Shown here: positions 55,136-64,000 of the stretch, one piece after another
How the letters are laid out: every line of letters begins with the position of its first letter
Position numbering within the stretch: position 1 is the first letter of the stretch
Assembly (NCBI GenBank): GCA_030407085.1
Contig: CM059582.1
Coordinates: 70,575,501 to 70,639,500, forward strand
Source: Trichopria drosophilae
Taxonomy: Eukaryota > Arthropoda > Insecta > Hymenoptera > Diapriidae
DNA: 64,000 nucleotides
Reading direction: 5' to 3'
Notes under the pieces: model-generated
Seen by the model: only the letters and a program-made list of their open reading frames with translations
What the model was told of the DNA's origin: nothing
Database searches by the model: none
Made by a program: the position numbers and the translations under genes

Positions 55136-56821
55136 ATCTTACTTAGTTGGGTGGTTACGTAGGGTCAGGGTGGAATCCGACATGTTGTCACCTCCGCGTG
55201 TTGGGTTCTGGGTCACTTTGTCAGTCTCAAGTGAGCGAGGAGCTACATAAAAAATTTTGATTTTTTGAGTTAAATATAACAAATTCACACTTAACTACAG
55301 AACAGAAGATAGGGATCGATCAGATTGAGCCTTTGCGTACATTTTAAGGATGTGGTTTGGCAACTTTTCCGCACTACTAGCATTTGGAAATAAAAAAAAA
55401 TCGTTTTTTTCGTTCCACCATACTATACACAGTAATTTTTTCGGTCAATGCGATCAATATTTCGTACGACGGTACAGTCTATTAGATCGAAGTAATTCAA
55501 CGCAATGAATGCACAGAATAATTCGTCTTACATCATCGAAATTCGAAAATTTCGTCATATACGGCAAACTTTTATGACAATACGCAGAATGGCCCTGGTA
55601 GAAATAGCCTTTGATCCCCGTGAAATCATTACTTACTTTACGTTGCCTTTTACAGATAATCTGAAGGAATCAAGGGAAATATGAGGCCTTATATGGAAAA
55701 TCAATGGAAATCAAAGGCAATTTCTATCAGGGGGTAGAAGTTTCTTATTAATTGTATCACCCACTGGTAAATCGATTACAGATTTTGTTTTCTGAATGCG
55801 CTGAAAATAAAAAAGCTTTTATTAGTATCACTTTGAAACATAAAAATTCAAGATGGTCGACTTATCAGACGAGAAATATCGGACTCATAGAACGCTTTAG
55901 TAATAAAATCAAGCTCGTTTCCAAGAAAGACTAACTTTTAATATTTATAATTGCAATTTCGAAAACAGACCTTTCAAGAATGAAAAGAAGATGTTGATCG
56001 ATTTTCAGCAAATTGAACAGGTGTATTTCTGGTACGGATGGGCCACTTTTCCCATGAAGCCGGTTCCGATCGAAAAAAAAAAAATGTTAAAGGGACCCAT
56101 CCTAATACCTAATGAGCCTGCACTAATTAAAATTTCAACCCTATGGCCCAAATATCTTTTAATTTTTTTTTAAATCTGGATTTCGGAGTGGAAGTCTGCT
56201 TGCCATGCAGCTATATATAGCAAGGTTAAGTCATATTAAGTGCACTTTGAATGTAATTAAACATTCACTCTTTTCTGAAATTGATTGTTTTGAAAAATTT
56301 TATCTGCCATTAATACGAGCTCAATTAATTGTTGAGCAAATGTCACAATTATTTAATATTTCATGAATAATTCAAATTTTCATTTTTGACAGATTCTAAG
56401 ATATAAGAAGATCTTCAAAGTTTAAAAAAAATCGAAAGCGATCAAGATAAATAGCTAGGAGACTGAAATCAACCCGGTCTAAGAGTGATAGAGAGTTATC
56501 GATGAAGATGCAGAAATATTGATACAGATCGAGAAATATCGAAAATGGTCGAGATGGTTACTGTATAGAAAATTACTGTATAACGAGATCCGATAAAATT
56601 CAATTTATTTTTAACCCGATCAGTAGTGTTTTTCCCATCTCTTGTTACCCCTTCCTCTTCAATTGTAATTTTTGAAATGTGTAATTGTACATTCCAATCT
56701 CCCGAATATTGAATACTCAGTAAAAATCAGCTTCGACGCGCGGGCGATAACTTACTTGGAGTACGAAGCGGTAGGGCATGAGTTCGATCTCCTTCCGGGG
56801 AACAATATTTCGAAAACGATA
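55136..56821. other. Spacer with one small MITE
   Basis: Mostly AT-rich, no gene. A tRNA-like B box (GAGTTCGATCT, about 56780) next to AAGCGGTAGGGC just upstream of the BEL-2 LTR hints at a SINE fragment but is not enough to call. The small MITE is at 55593-55733. Confidence 0.35.
55593..55733. mobile_element. ~141 bp TIR element
   Basis: The ends CCCTGGTAGAAATAGCCTTTGAT and its inverted partner ATCAAAGGCAATTTCTATCAGGG match over about 23 bp. The interior has a second partial inverted repeat (GGAATCAAGGG). It is non-autonomous, and the target duplication is not certain. Confidence 0.65.
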
Positions 56822-57307
56822 TGTTGCGTTCCGAAAGGATTTGCGATCGACACTTACACTAGTAAAAGCGGCTTACTTGCGTATCACGTGACAAAAGAAT
56901 TTGCGATCGTTCGTCGCTTGTCGAGAGACTTGCATGGAAAGACAGTTATGATTTGGATTTCGATCGGAAACATTGTCTTTCGAATTTGTACATCTTTCGA
57001 GCGTGTCGGCGTGGTTGTTCCAGTCGACGCGCTTGAGACTCGTGTGTGTTTTCTGGAAAAATTACGAGCTTCCTTGTATCAAGCAATTATATTTTGATCT
57101 TAAAATTAATCTGGTGAGCTTCATTGTTGGTTGCAACCTTCCTCGGCCGGGATAAATAATCGACCGAACCTTGTCCTACGGTAGACGCGCGAGATTTCGC
57201 GCGGCCCTTTTTCGCATCGGAGTTCGAGATCGCTGGCATCCTCCTGTTGGGAAGAAGACTGTTCGCATTTTTTGATGTGACTGGTTTAGTCTCTCGTAAC
57301 ATTTTCA
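56822..57307 (+). repeat. 5' LTR of BEL-2
   Basis: 486 bp, from TGTTGCGTTCCGAAAGG to CTCGTAACATTTTCA. It matches 63074-63561 throughout. It contains the words GGATAAATAATCGACC and GAGATTTCGCGCGGCCC. Compared with the 3' copy it has the extra bases GTAAC near its end. Open frames within it occur in both LTRs and are not genes. Confidence 0.95.
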
Positions 57308-57325
57308 TGGCCCTTCGAGCCGGAT
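57308..57325 (+). promoter_or_regulatory. BEL-2 primer-binding site
   Basis: TGGCCCTTCGAGCCGG follows the LTR without a gap, starting with the TGG that pairs with the tRNA CCA end. The complement would be the 3' end of a tRNA with a TTCGA-type T-arm. The tRNA identity is not determined. Confidence 0.7.
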
Positions 57326-57769
57326 GTTCGAACTCTTCAATCAAGACGTTTTTTCATTAAAAGTGATGTGTTGGTTCTTGTGAAAAAAGACCGTTAGTGA
57401 CTCAAGGAATTTACTTAATAAACAAAAGGATCTAGTGATCTCTCGCAGTGCGCATAAATTGAAACCATTTTGGACATTTTGCTTGAAAGAAGCACGCGTG
57501 CGGCTCATATTCCACCATATTGGATTTCCGTCTTCTTCGAAATTTCGGTAGCGGGGATCCACATTCAATCGGTGTTTTCGATGGACTTGGAAGTGCGCAC
57601 GACTATAAATCCAATTTATAAACAAGTGAGCGTGTTGACGCACGACGCACACTTTTGAGTTTTCTGCTTCAAGTTGGATATTGTGGTACAACCCAAGGGT
57701 TGAATTTTGCAAAATTGTTCAAGTTAGTTAATGTTATATTGTGTGTGAATTGAATATTACTGACGCATC
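57308..57769 (+). other. BEL-2 leader
   Basis: Untranslated leader between the primer-binding site and gag. The 62-codon plus frame here has no motif. A packaging signal would be expected here but cannot be seen. Confidence 0.5.
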
Positions 57770-58905
57770 ATGGCAGGAAATACCGCGGAGGCTGCGGAAG
57801 AAACACGGACTGCACGAACTCGAACCACTGGATTCGCTTCGGAGTTGTTAATAGCGCAAGTGAGATTACACAGGTTCATCAGCAAATTGTGGTTCAGACT
57901 CCACCAGAAGTCCAAGAGAAAGAGTCGTACTTCACAAAGGACGAACTTGGTGGATATCAAGATATTTATGAAGACATCGTGGATCAGCTTGCTGGGCTCA
58001 GGTCTCAATTGCCATCTTCCTCTAGTTTAAATTCGTCACCGCCAGTGGGTTCTGCGCTACCATTCTCCTCATCGCACAATCTCCCTTGGATCTCTCTACC
58101 TAAATTCTCCGGGGACGTCGCATCGTGGGAAGGATTTCGAGACCTGTTTCAGTCAATGGTTGTGGATGACCGACAGCTAAGTGCCGTGCAAATATTGCAT
58201 TATTTGAAAATGTGTCTCGACGGCGAGGCTTTAACGGTCGTGCAAAATATCGCGATTACAGAGCGTAATTTCGAAATCGCGTGGAAATTGGTAGGCGAAC
58301 GATACGAAAATCGGCAATTGTTAATTTTTACGCAAGTGTCGCAATTATTAAATCGACCGGCGGTAACTGTTGCAAAGCCGGCTTTGCTACGCGGGTTAAT
58401 TGACCGAACTAGTGCGATTGTTGCATCGCTGCGAAGATTAAACGAACCGGTTGACAATTGGAGCACATTGTTAGTCGTAATGACCGTTTTAAAGCGGGAT
58501 AAAATCACGCGTCGCGAATGGGAAGCTCAGGCTATTTCTACGGTAGATTTTCCTAAATTTTCGGATCTCGAAACTTTTGATATTCGGCGTATTCAAGCGC
58601 TCTCGCTTTCAGAATTTAAACCGCCAATTTTTGAGACCGTTTCCAAGCCACCGTCGAAATCCGCGCCATCGACTACGTCGGCTCTCTCCGTTCACTTAGC
58701 AACGTCGCAAATTTCTCCATGTGCCGCATGTGGCACTAGTCACTTGCTTTCGAGCTGTTCGGAGTTTAAACAGTCGACACCCACAGAACGTTAAAAAATT
58801 GTGCGGCGTCGTAGTTTATGCTATAACTGCTTGAAAAGTGGACACTTTCCGGCGCAATGCTAATCAAAGCCACAATGTAGTTCTTGTCGTCGAAAACATC
58901 ATGCA
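57770..58905 (+). pseudogene. BEL-2 gag
   Basis: Starts at ATG 57770 (MAGNTAEAAEETRTA). A shift near 57860 moves to the frame of 57889-58794. Capsid-like region: LPWISLPKFSGDVASWEGFRDLF (the conserved BEL DUF1759 block), ILHYLKMCLDGEA, and LVVMTVLKRDKITRREWE. Zinc knuckles follow: CAACGTSHLLSSC, then, after a TAA at 58792-58794, CYNCLKSGHFPAQC and CSSCRRKHHALLH with another TAA between them (58861). Gag would form the particle and bind RNA. Confidence 0.85.
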
Positions 58906-58908
58906 TTA

Positions 58909-60171
58909 TTGCATGAGGCATTATTTAAACCCTCTCCTTCCACACAGTCCGTGATTCCTTCGGAAACCTTACCTGAAAACATTGAATCATCACCCTCATC
59001 CGAACTCGTTACCCACTTGGTTACTCCAAAATGCCCATCCGCTCAAACCGTTTTATTAGCTACCGCCTATGTAAAAGTGTCCACTCCTCAAGGTCGACAT
59101 GTAATGCTGCGTGCGTTGTTAGACCAAGGGTCTCAATGTTCTTTTATTTCCGAATCAGCGGCTCAAACGCTAAGAGCAACTCGTGCGTCACGTTCTGCGG
59201 TTATTACGGGAATAGGTGAGCGGGCTGCAGGGCATGTACATCAATCTACGCGTGTGAATGTCACCTCTCAATTTAATGACAATAACACGATTTCAGTTGA
59301 AGCATTGATTTTACCTAAACACACGCTTTATTTTCCGCATGTTTCCGTAAATCTATCTCAGTTGTCACATCTGCAAGGAATTGAATTGGCCGACTCAGTC
59401 CTGACGACAAAATGCCCAGTCTCACTTATTCACGGCGCAGATATATATGGTGATATCTTATTGGATGGTTTGCGAAAAGGTCTTAATGGGCCTACCGCTC
59501 AAGCGAATATTTTTGGCTGGATCTTATCCGGATCTGTTGCATCTGGTACTCAATCGACGGACGTCGTAGCATTTCATGCAATATCAAATACCGAATTACA
59601 TGCGTCTCTAGATAAGTTTTGGCGTCTTGAGGACGTACCCAAAGCATCTCGGTTGAGCAAAGCGGAACAAGAATGCGAGAAATTTTTCCTCGACACGACT
59701 ACGCGTGATAATGATGGGCGATATTGTGTTGCTCTGCCCTTTAAAACTGCTCCGCCTCTTGCTTTGGGTAACTCTGCAGATGTAGCATTTAAGGCATACC
59801 TGCGCCTCGAACGGCGTTTAGTACGTGATGCTAAATCAGAAAACGATTATCACGACTTTCTGAGAATTTATTTGTCAATGGGTCATATGAAGCTTTATAC
59901 CGATACATTACCTGAACAGTGCTATTTCATTCCGCATCACCCGGTCATTAAAGCTTCTTCTAGTAGCACTAAAGTCCGAGTGGTTTTTAATGCCTCTTGC
60001 CCGACCTCAAACGGCACTTCCTTAAATGATCACCTTCAGGTAGGTCAAAAGCTACAAGAGGATTTACCTTCGATTCTCTTGCGATGGCGTATGCATCGAT
60101 TTGTATGCACAGCAGATGTCCAAATGATGTTTCGTCAAATTCGTGTACGGGATGATGACACCTCCTATTAA
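58909..60171 (+). CDS. BEL-2 protease and reverse transcriptase N-terminus
   Basis: A 420-codon stretch in frame with gag. The A17-type protease has the BEL active site ALLDQGSQCSFIS, with a flap-like TGIGERAAG and SLIHGADIYGDILLDG. RT start: YFIPHHPVIK...KVRVVFNAS, then HRFVCTADVQMMFRQIRVRDDD, with motif A Asp in TADVQMMF. The TAA at 60169-60171 (after DTSY) breaks the polyprotein. The next fragment is in the same frame. Confidence 0.9.
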   Translation: MHEALFKPSPSTQSVIPSETLPENIESSPSSELVTHLVTPKCPSAQTVLLATAYVKVSTPQGRHVMLRALLDQGSQCSFISESAAQTLRATRASRSAVITGIGERAAGHVHQSTRVNVTSQFNDNNTISVEALILPKHTLYFPHVSVNLSQLSHLQGIELADSVLTTKCPVSLIHGADIYGDILLDGLRKGLNGPTAQANIFGWILSGSVASGTQSTDVVAFHAISNTELHASLDKFWRLEDVPKASRLSKAEQECEKFFLDTTTRDNDGRYCVALPFKTAPPLALGNSADVAFKAYLRLERRLVRDAKSENDYHDFLRIYLSMGHMKLYTDTLPEQCYFIPHHPVIKASSSSTKVRVVFNASCPTSNGTSLNDHLQVGQKLQEDLPSILLRWRMHRFVCTADVQMMFRQIRVRDDDTSY

Positions 60172-60561
60172 TTAATTTATTGGCGAGCTGAGAAAACAGG
60201 ACCAACCGAGCCCTATCGCTTGATAACCGTGACTTACCGACTTGCTCCCGCTCCATTCCTGTCCCGTCGAGTCTTGAAACAGTTACTCGCGGACGAAGCT
60301 CATCGATTTCCTGTAGCAGCTAAAATATTAAATCATAATATTTATGTTGACGATATACTATTTGGCGCTGATTCGTTAGTTGAGTGTCGACACTTGCGCG
60401 ATGAGATTCGTCAATTGATGAATTCAGGTTATTTGCCTGTCAGAAAGTGGAGCTCTAATTCTTCGGCGTTACTCCATGACCTGCCGTTACAGGATCGTGA
60501 AATACAATCCCTTAAACCTTTTGCGGAAGATGAACGTTTGCTCATACTAGGTCTCTCATGA
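60172..60561 (+). pseudogene. BEL-2 reverse transcriptase, palm and connection
   Basis: Continues in the same frame after the TAA: LTYRLAPAPFLSRRVLKQLL-like segment, the YVDD box in NIYVDDILFGAD, LPVRKWSSNS and ERLLILGLS, then a TGA at 60559-60561. All RT catalytic Asp residues (motif A upstream and both of YVDD) are kept. Confidence 0.85.
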
Positions 60562-61745
60562 TCTCCTGAAAATGATACCTTCCACTTCTCCGTAAAAGAG
60601 GACTCACCATCGATCGCATCAAAAAGGCACATTTTATCTGCCATTTCCAAATTATATGATCCTCTCGGTTTGGTAGCCCCAATTGTCGTTGCCGCAAAAA
60701 TGTTGATGCAACGTATTTGGAAGCTGCAACCCGATTGGGACTCTGAAGTTCCGCCAGACATCGCAGAGGCTTGGTATAGGTTTCGCGAAGATCTTAAATT
60801 TTTATCGCAAGTGTCAATTCCCCGTTGGGTTCACGCTTCATCTAAAGCAACATACGAACTCCACGGCCTTTGTGATGCCTCACAAAATGCATACGCAGCC
60901 ACTGTTTACGTAAGAGTATGTGATGGGATGCAAACCTCAGTTCAACTTTTAACCTCCAAAACTCGAGTTGCACCCATTGCTCGCACATATTCCTCCATAC
61001 CACGTTTAGAGCTCTGTGGAGCCGAGTTGCTCTCTAGATTATTGGTATGGGTAAGGGATTCTCTCCACTTGTTGGACATATATACCCGATACACGCTTGG
61101 TCAGATTCAGCGGTTGCCTTATATTGGATCGCGGGCTATCCCTCTCGATGGAAGGTGTTTGTGGCCAATCGTGTGGCAGCAATACAGGAAGCATTACCCT
61201 CTGCCATTTGGCATCACGTGCCTTCTCAGGAAAATCCGGCGGATTTAGCCTCTCGTGGCTTGAGCGCTCGTGAATTGGCTACATCTTCCTTGTGGTGGTT
61301 TGGACCAACTTGGTTAGTTGGGTCTCGATCTGAATGGCCTTCGTCTCTTCCCGGACTTGATGCTTCCTTTGATTTGGAAGAACGCCTCACTTCGGCACAC
61401 GTTTCTACGGCCAATGATGAGTGGGACTTAGCCATTCGATATTCCGATTGGGGAAAACTCATACGAGTCACGTCGTTGCTTTATAAATTTATAGCGAAGT
61501 CAAAGCAACAAGTCGTAGCAACCTCGGATATGTACAATACGGAATTCATCATTAATGCACGGAACTTTTGGTATCGTTATATTCAGCAACGTGCTTTCTC
61601 AGGTGAACTTCCGTTGATACTAAATCGTACTCCCCTTCCCAAAGGAAATAGATTGGTATCTCTTGATTCCTATATCGATGATAACTCTATTCTTCGTGTA
61701 GGAGGACGCTTGGATCGCGCTACCTACGGTAAGCGTCTCTCGTAA
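60562..61745 (+). pseudogene. BEL-2 RNase H
   Basis: 60562-61046 in frame: SKLYDPLGLVAPIVVAAKML, ELHGLCDASQNAYAATVYV (first catalytic Asp) and RLELCGAELLSRL (Glu). A two-base shift near 61060 moves to the frame of 61047-61745: AWSDSAVALYWIAGY (Asp), SQENPADLASRGLS and NARNFWYRY, ending with the integrase leader LRVGGRLDRATYG. The frame is broken again near 61740. Confidence 0.85.
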
Positions 61746-62768
61746 ACATCCTATCGTTGTCATTGATCACGTTGTCATGCGACTCATCGTACGGCATGCA
61801 CATTTACGATCTCTTCATGCAGGCCCTCAGCTTACATTGCGCCTCCTTGGTGAGGAGTATTGGCTCATACGAGGAAGACCCCTAGTTCGAGGCATTATAT
61901 CACAATGCGTTCCATGTACCCGCTATAAAGCGTCTCTTTGTACTCAGAAGATGGCGCCTTTACCTGCTGCTCGAGTCACAAGGGCACCACCCTTTTCAAC
62001 GACGGGTGTTGACTACGCAGGGCCATATCTCGTACGTCGAGTTGCCGGTCGTGGGCAGAGGACCTCTAAGGCATGGATTGCGCTCTTCGTCTGCCTCCGT
62101 GTCAAAGCAATCCATCTAGAATTAGTTATGGATCTCACAACCTCAGCCTTTTAGCGGCCTTTCGGCGATTTTGTTCGCGTCGTGGATTGCCTTCAATAAT
62201 GTTAAGCGATAACGGGAAAAATTTTGAGGGTGCTTCAAACGAAGTTCGATTGGCCTTTAGAGAAGCCCTGAAAGATCCCTGCACCGAAGCAGCGATAAGT
62301 GAAAATGGCATAACTTGGAGATTTATACCTCCATCTTCACCACACTTCGGTGGTCTTTGGGAATCGGGGGTTAAAGCAATGAAACGTCATCTTCGTCGCG
62401 TAATCTCATCCCACACATTGACCATCGAAGAGTTCCAGACGCTACTCTGTCAGGTGGAAGCGTGTCTGAATTCGCGGCCACTCACGCCTATGCCCAATGA
62501 TTCTCATCAATTTGCCGTCTTAACTCCCGGACATTTTCTTATTGGTCGTCCCTTAGCGGCATATCCAGAGCTGGCTCCTGTTAACGTTCCTGAAAGTCAT
62601 CTGACCCGTTGGCAAATGGTCCAACGAATGCGTGACCACTTTTGGAAAGCGTGGAGTCACGAATACCTCTCCACACTACAAAAACGGATAAAATGGCGAC
62701 AAGTTAAACCGACTCTGCATGTAGGTGATGTGGTTCTCATTTCAATTGACACACCACCTGCCACTTGA
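61746..62768 (+). pseudogene. BEL-2 integrase and C-terminal domain
   Basis: 61777-62154: zinc-binding HAHLRSLHAG ... CVPCTRY, catalytic Asp in TTGVDYAGPY. After a shift near 62130, 62073-62768 carries MLSDNGKNFEGA (Asp kept), PHFGGLWESGVKAMKRHLRRV (Glu) and CLNSRPLTP. The C-terminal domain follows (WQMVQRMRDHFWKAWSHEYL, HVGDVVLISIDTPP). The catalytic triad is intact, unlike BEL-1 integrase. It ends at TGA 62766-62768. Confidence 0.9.
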
Positions 62769-63073
62769 CCTATTGGTCGTATAGTCGAATGTATCACGGG
62801 CAATACACAAATTATGTAAGCTACCAATAGAAACGGTCCAAAATGTCTAAATATTTTTCTTTCTGTTGTTTGTTTAACCTTTATGTTTTAAGTTTACACC
62901 TATATTGATGTACGGATCTCAATGAATTACAACCTGCGCTGGATTGAAAATGCGATTCGCAGTCTGCGCCAACATGGCAATTACTGCCCGTTTATCACTG
63001 CGTGCAGTATTATTATCGTGTACAATATATTAAATGTATTTTTCTCGTTAATGTGAGAACGAGGCGTGCGGTG
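62769..63073 (+). other. BEL-2 3' untranslated region and candidate polypurine tract
   Basis: The residual C-terminal frame continues a few codons (PIGRIVECITGN) past the stop. The end is the purine-rich GAGAACGAGGCGTGCGG (63056-63072) just before the 3' LTR, a candidate plus-strand primer. Confidence 0.5.
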
Positions 63074-63561
63074 TGTTCCGTTCCGAAAGGATTTGCGATC
63101 GACAATTACACTAGTAAAAGCGGCTTACTTGCGTATCACGTGACAAAAGGATTTGCGATCGTTCGTCGCTTGTCGAGGGACTTGCATGGAAGGGCAGTTA
63201 CGATTTGGATTTCGATCGGAAACATTGTCTTTCGAATTTGTACATCTTTTGAGCGTGTTGGCGTCGGCGTGGTTATTCAAGTCGACGCGCTTGAGACTCG
63301 TGTGTGTGTTCTGGAAAAATTACGAGCTTCCTTGTATCAAGCAATTATATTTTGATCTTAAAATTAATCTGGTGAGCTTCATTGTTGGTTGCAACCTTCC
63401 TCGGCCGGGATAAATAATCGACCGAACCTCGTCCTACGGTAGACGCGCGAGATTTCGCGCGGCCCTTTTTTCGCATCGGAGTTCGAGATCGCTGGCATCC
63501 TCCTGTTGGGAAGAAGACTGTTCGCATTTTTTGATGTGACTGGTTTAGTCTCTCATTTTCA
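63074..63561 (+). repeat. 3' LTR of BEL-2
   Basis: 488 bp, from TGTTCCGTTCCGAAAGG to GTCTCTCATTTTCA, followed by the CGATA duplication. It differs from the 5' LTR by about a dozen substitutions and a few small indels (an extra GCGTCG-type word near 63265, loss of GTAAC near the end). Confidence 0.95.
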
Positions 63562-63639
63562 CGATATTCAAACAGTAGCTCGCTGTTCGTAAGATGGGCT
63601 ACGTTGTTTATTTACGTTTTGCAATGTTGTTTACTTTCG

Positions 63640-63838
63640 GAAATCGACACATGACCGATGTTGTACTTAGTGTAGGTTTCTGAGTTCATACACTTCCTCC
63701 ATAAATGTGAAGCAAGCCGCCACCTCTTAAAGCGACGTGCAGCTCTCGCAAATTTAGAATACTTTAGTTCAATCAAGTATTTGTAAGTTTCTAAAAAGGG
63801 CGATATTGCCCGTGAAAAAAGATAATTAAAAAAAAACA
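63640..63838 (+). mobile_element. LINE 3' end with A-rich tail
   Basis: This segment is the reverse complement match of 31135-31335 (shared TTTGCGAGAGCTGC-like, GGAGGAAGTG and CTCAGAAACCTACAC words on the minus strand) and ends in TAATTAAAAAAAAAC. It supports a dispersed 3'-end family. The 75-codon minus frame over it is not a gene. Confidence 0.5.
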
Positions 63839-64000
63839 CTGAAGGTTCAAATTAGTTTAGAATTTGGTGCATTTATCGTCAAGCAGTTTACGAACAGCAA
63901 CCTGTGCTTGAATTGAGAAATGAATTTTGGCTATTTGCATGGCGATTTATTATATTGATATAAAAATTATATTCCTGTTGTTCAAGAGTAAACGAAGAGA
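63839..64000. other. Right-edge spacer
   Basis: AT-rich, with nothing recognised to the window end. Confidence 0.3.

Larger units (their letters stand above)
56822..63561 (+). mobile_element. BEL/Pao LTR retrotransposon BEL-2, complete with TSD
   Basis: 6.74 kb plus-strand element with paired LTRs (56822-57307 and 63074-63561) and a 5 bp target duplication CGATA at 56817-56821 and 63562-63566. The primer-binding site starts directly after the 5' LTR. Gag, protease, RT, RNase H, integrase and the integrase C-terminal domain are in normal order. Catalytic residues are all readable, but the frame is broken by stops (58792, 58861, 60169, 60559) and shifts (near 57860, 61060, 61740, 62130). The LTRs differ at roughly a dozen positions, so the insertion is not very recent. 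Confidence 0.95.

Overview
This window is eukaryotic and almost entirely transposon-derived. It contains BEL/Pao LTR retrotransposons, APE-type LINEs including a Jockey element, a piggyBac transposase, an ISL2EU/PIF-Harbinger-like transposase, a tRNA-like SINE, many inverted-repeat (MITE/foldback) elements, 120-180 bp tandem arrays and large microsatellites. This mix, with AT-rich spacers and undepleted CpG in the GC-richer parts, points to an insect; an ant or other hymenopteran is plausible, but the sequence alone does not prove it. I see no complete host gene. The only host-like coding sequence is one probable internal exon at 30503-30735.

Layout. 1-8040: a GC-rich leader, a ~143 bp tandem array, a minus-strand BEL/Pao element (BEL-1, 1254-5856) inserted in that array, more array units, and a possible LTR fragment. 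8500-17420: nested inverted-repeat elements. An outer ~550 bp TIR element has an ISL2EU-like transposon (11519-16443, ~640 bp TIRs) inserted inside its right TIR, and further MITEs lie within both. 17811-22360: a piggyBac-derived palindrome flanked by inverted 121 bp satellite arrays. 22600-26740: a long-TIR element holding an unknown coding remnant, with a solo LTR (TSD CTAA) inserted in its right arm. 27660-29122: a decayed minus-strand BEL/Pao remnant (BEL-3). 30030-33290: SINE, lone exon, LINE 3' ends, degenerate repeats and a ~490 bp CT microsatellite.

33490-45730: two minus-strand copies of one APE-type LINE family (LINE-1, LINE-2). Between them is a foldback structure (38200-41570) whose arms are inverted copies of the LINE 5' end plus a 121 bp satellite. 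46386-50572: a third satellite-armed inverted repeat (176 bp units) that exactly encloses a truncated Jockey element. 50573-51071: a perfect 16-mer (C15A)n array. 51075-52115: interleaved inverted repeats. 53203-55135: a degenerate pseudogene of an uncharacterised arthropod protein family. 56822-63561: a structurally complete BEL/Pao element (BEL-2) with paired LTRs and a CGATA target-site duplication, but decayed reading frames.

How the parts relate. None of the transposase or polymerase genes looks active: each carries nonsense codons, frameshifts or lost catalytic residues. The order of events can be partly read from nested insertions and empty sites preserved in opposite arms of palindromes. 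The most unusual feature is that three separate loci share one architecture: arms made of tandem 120-180 bp units in inverted orientation around captured transposon pieces, resembling Foldback/Galileo-type elements of Drosophila.
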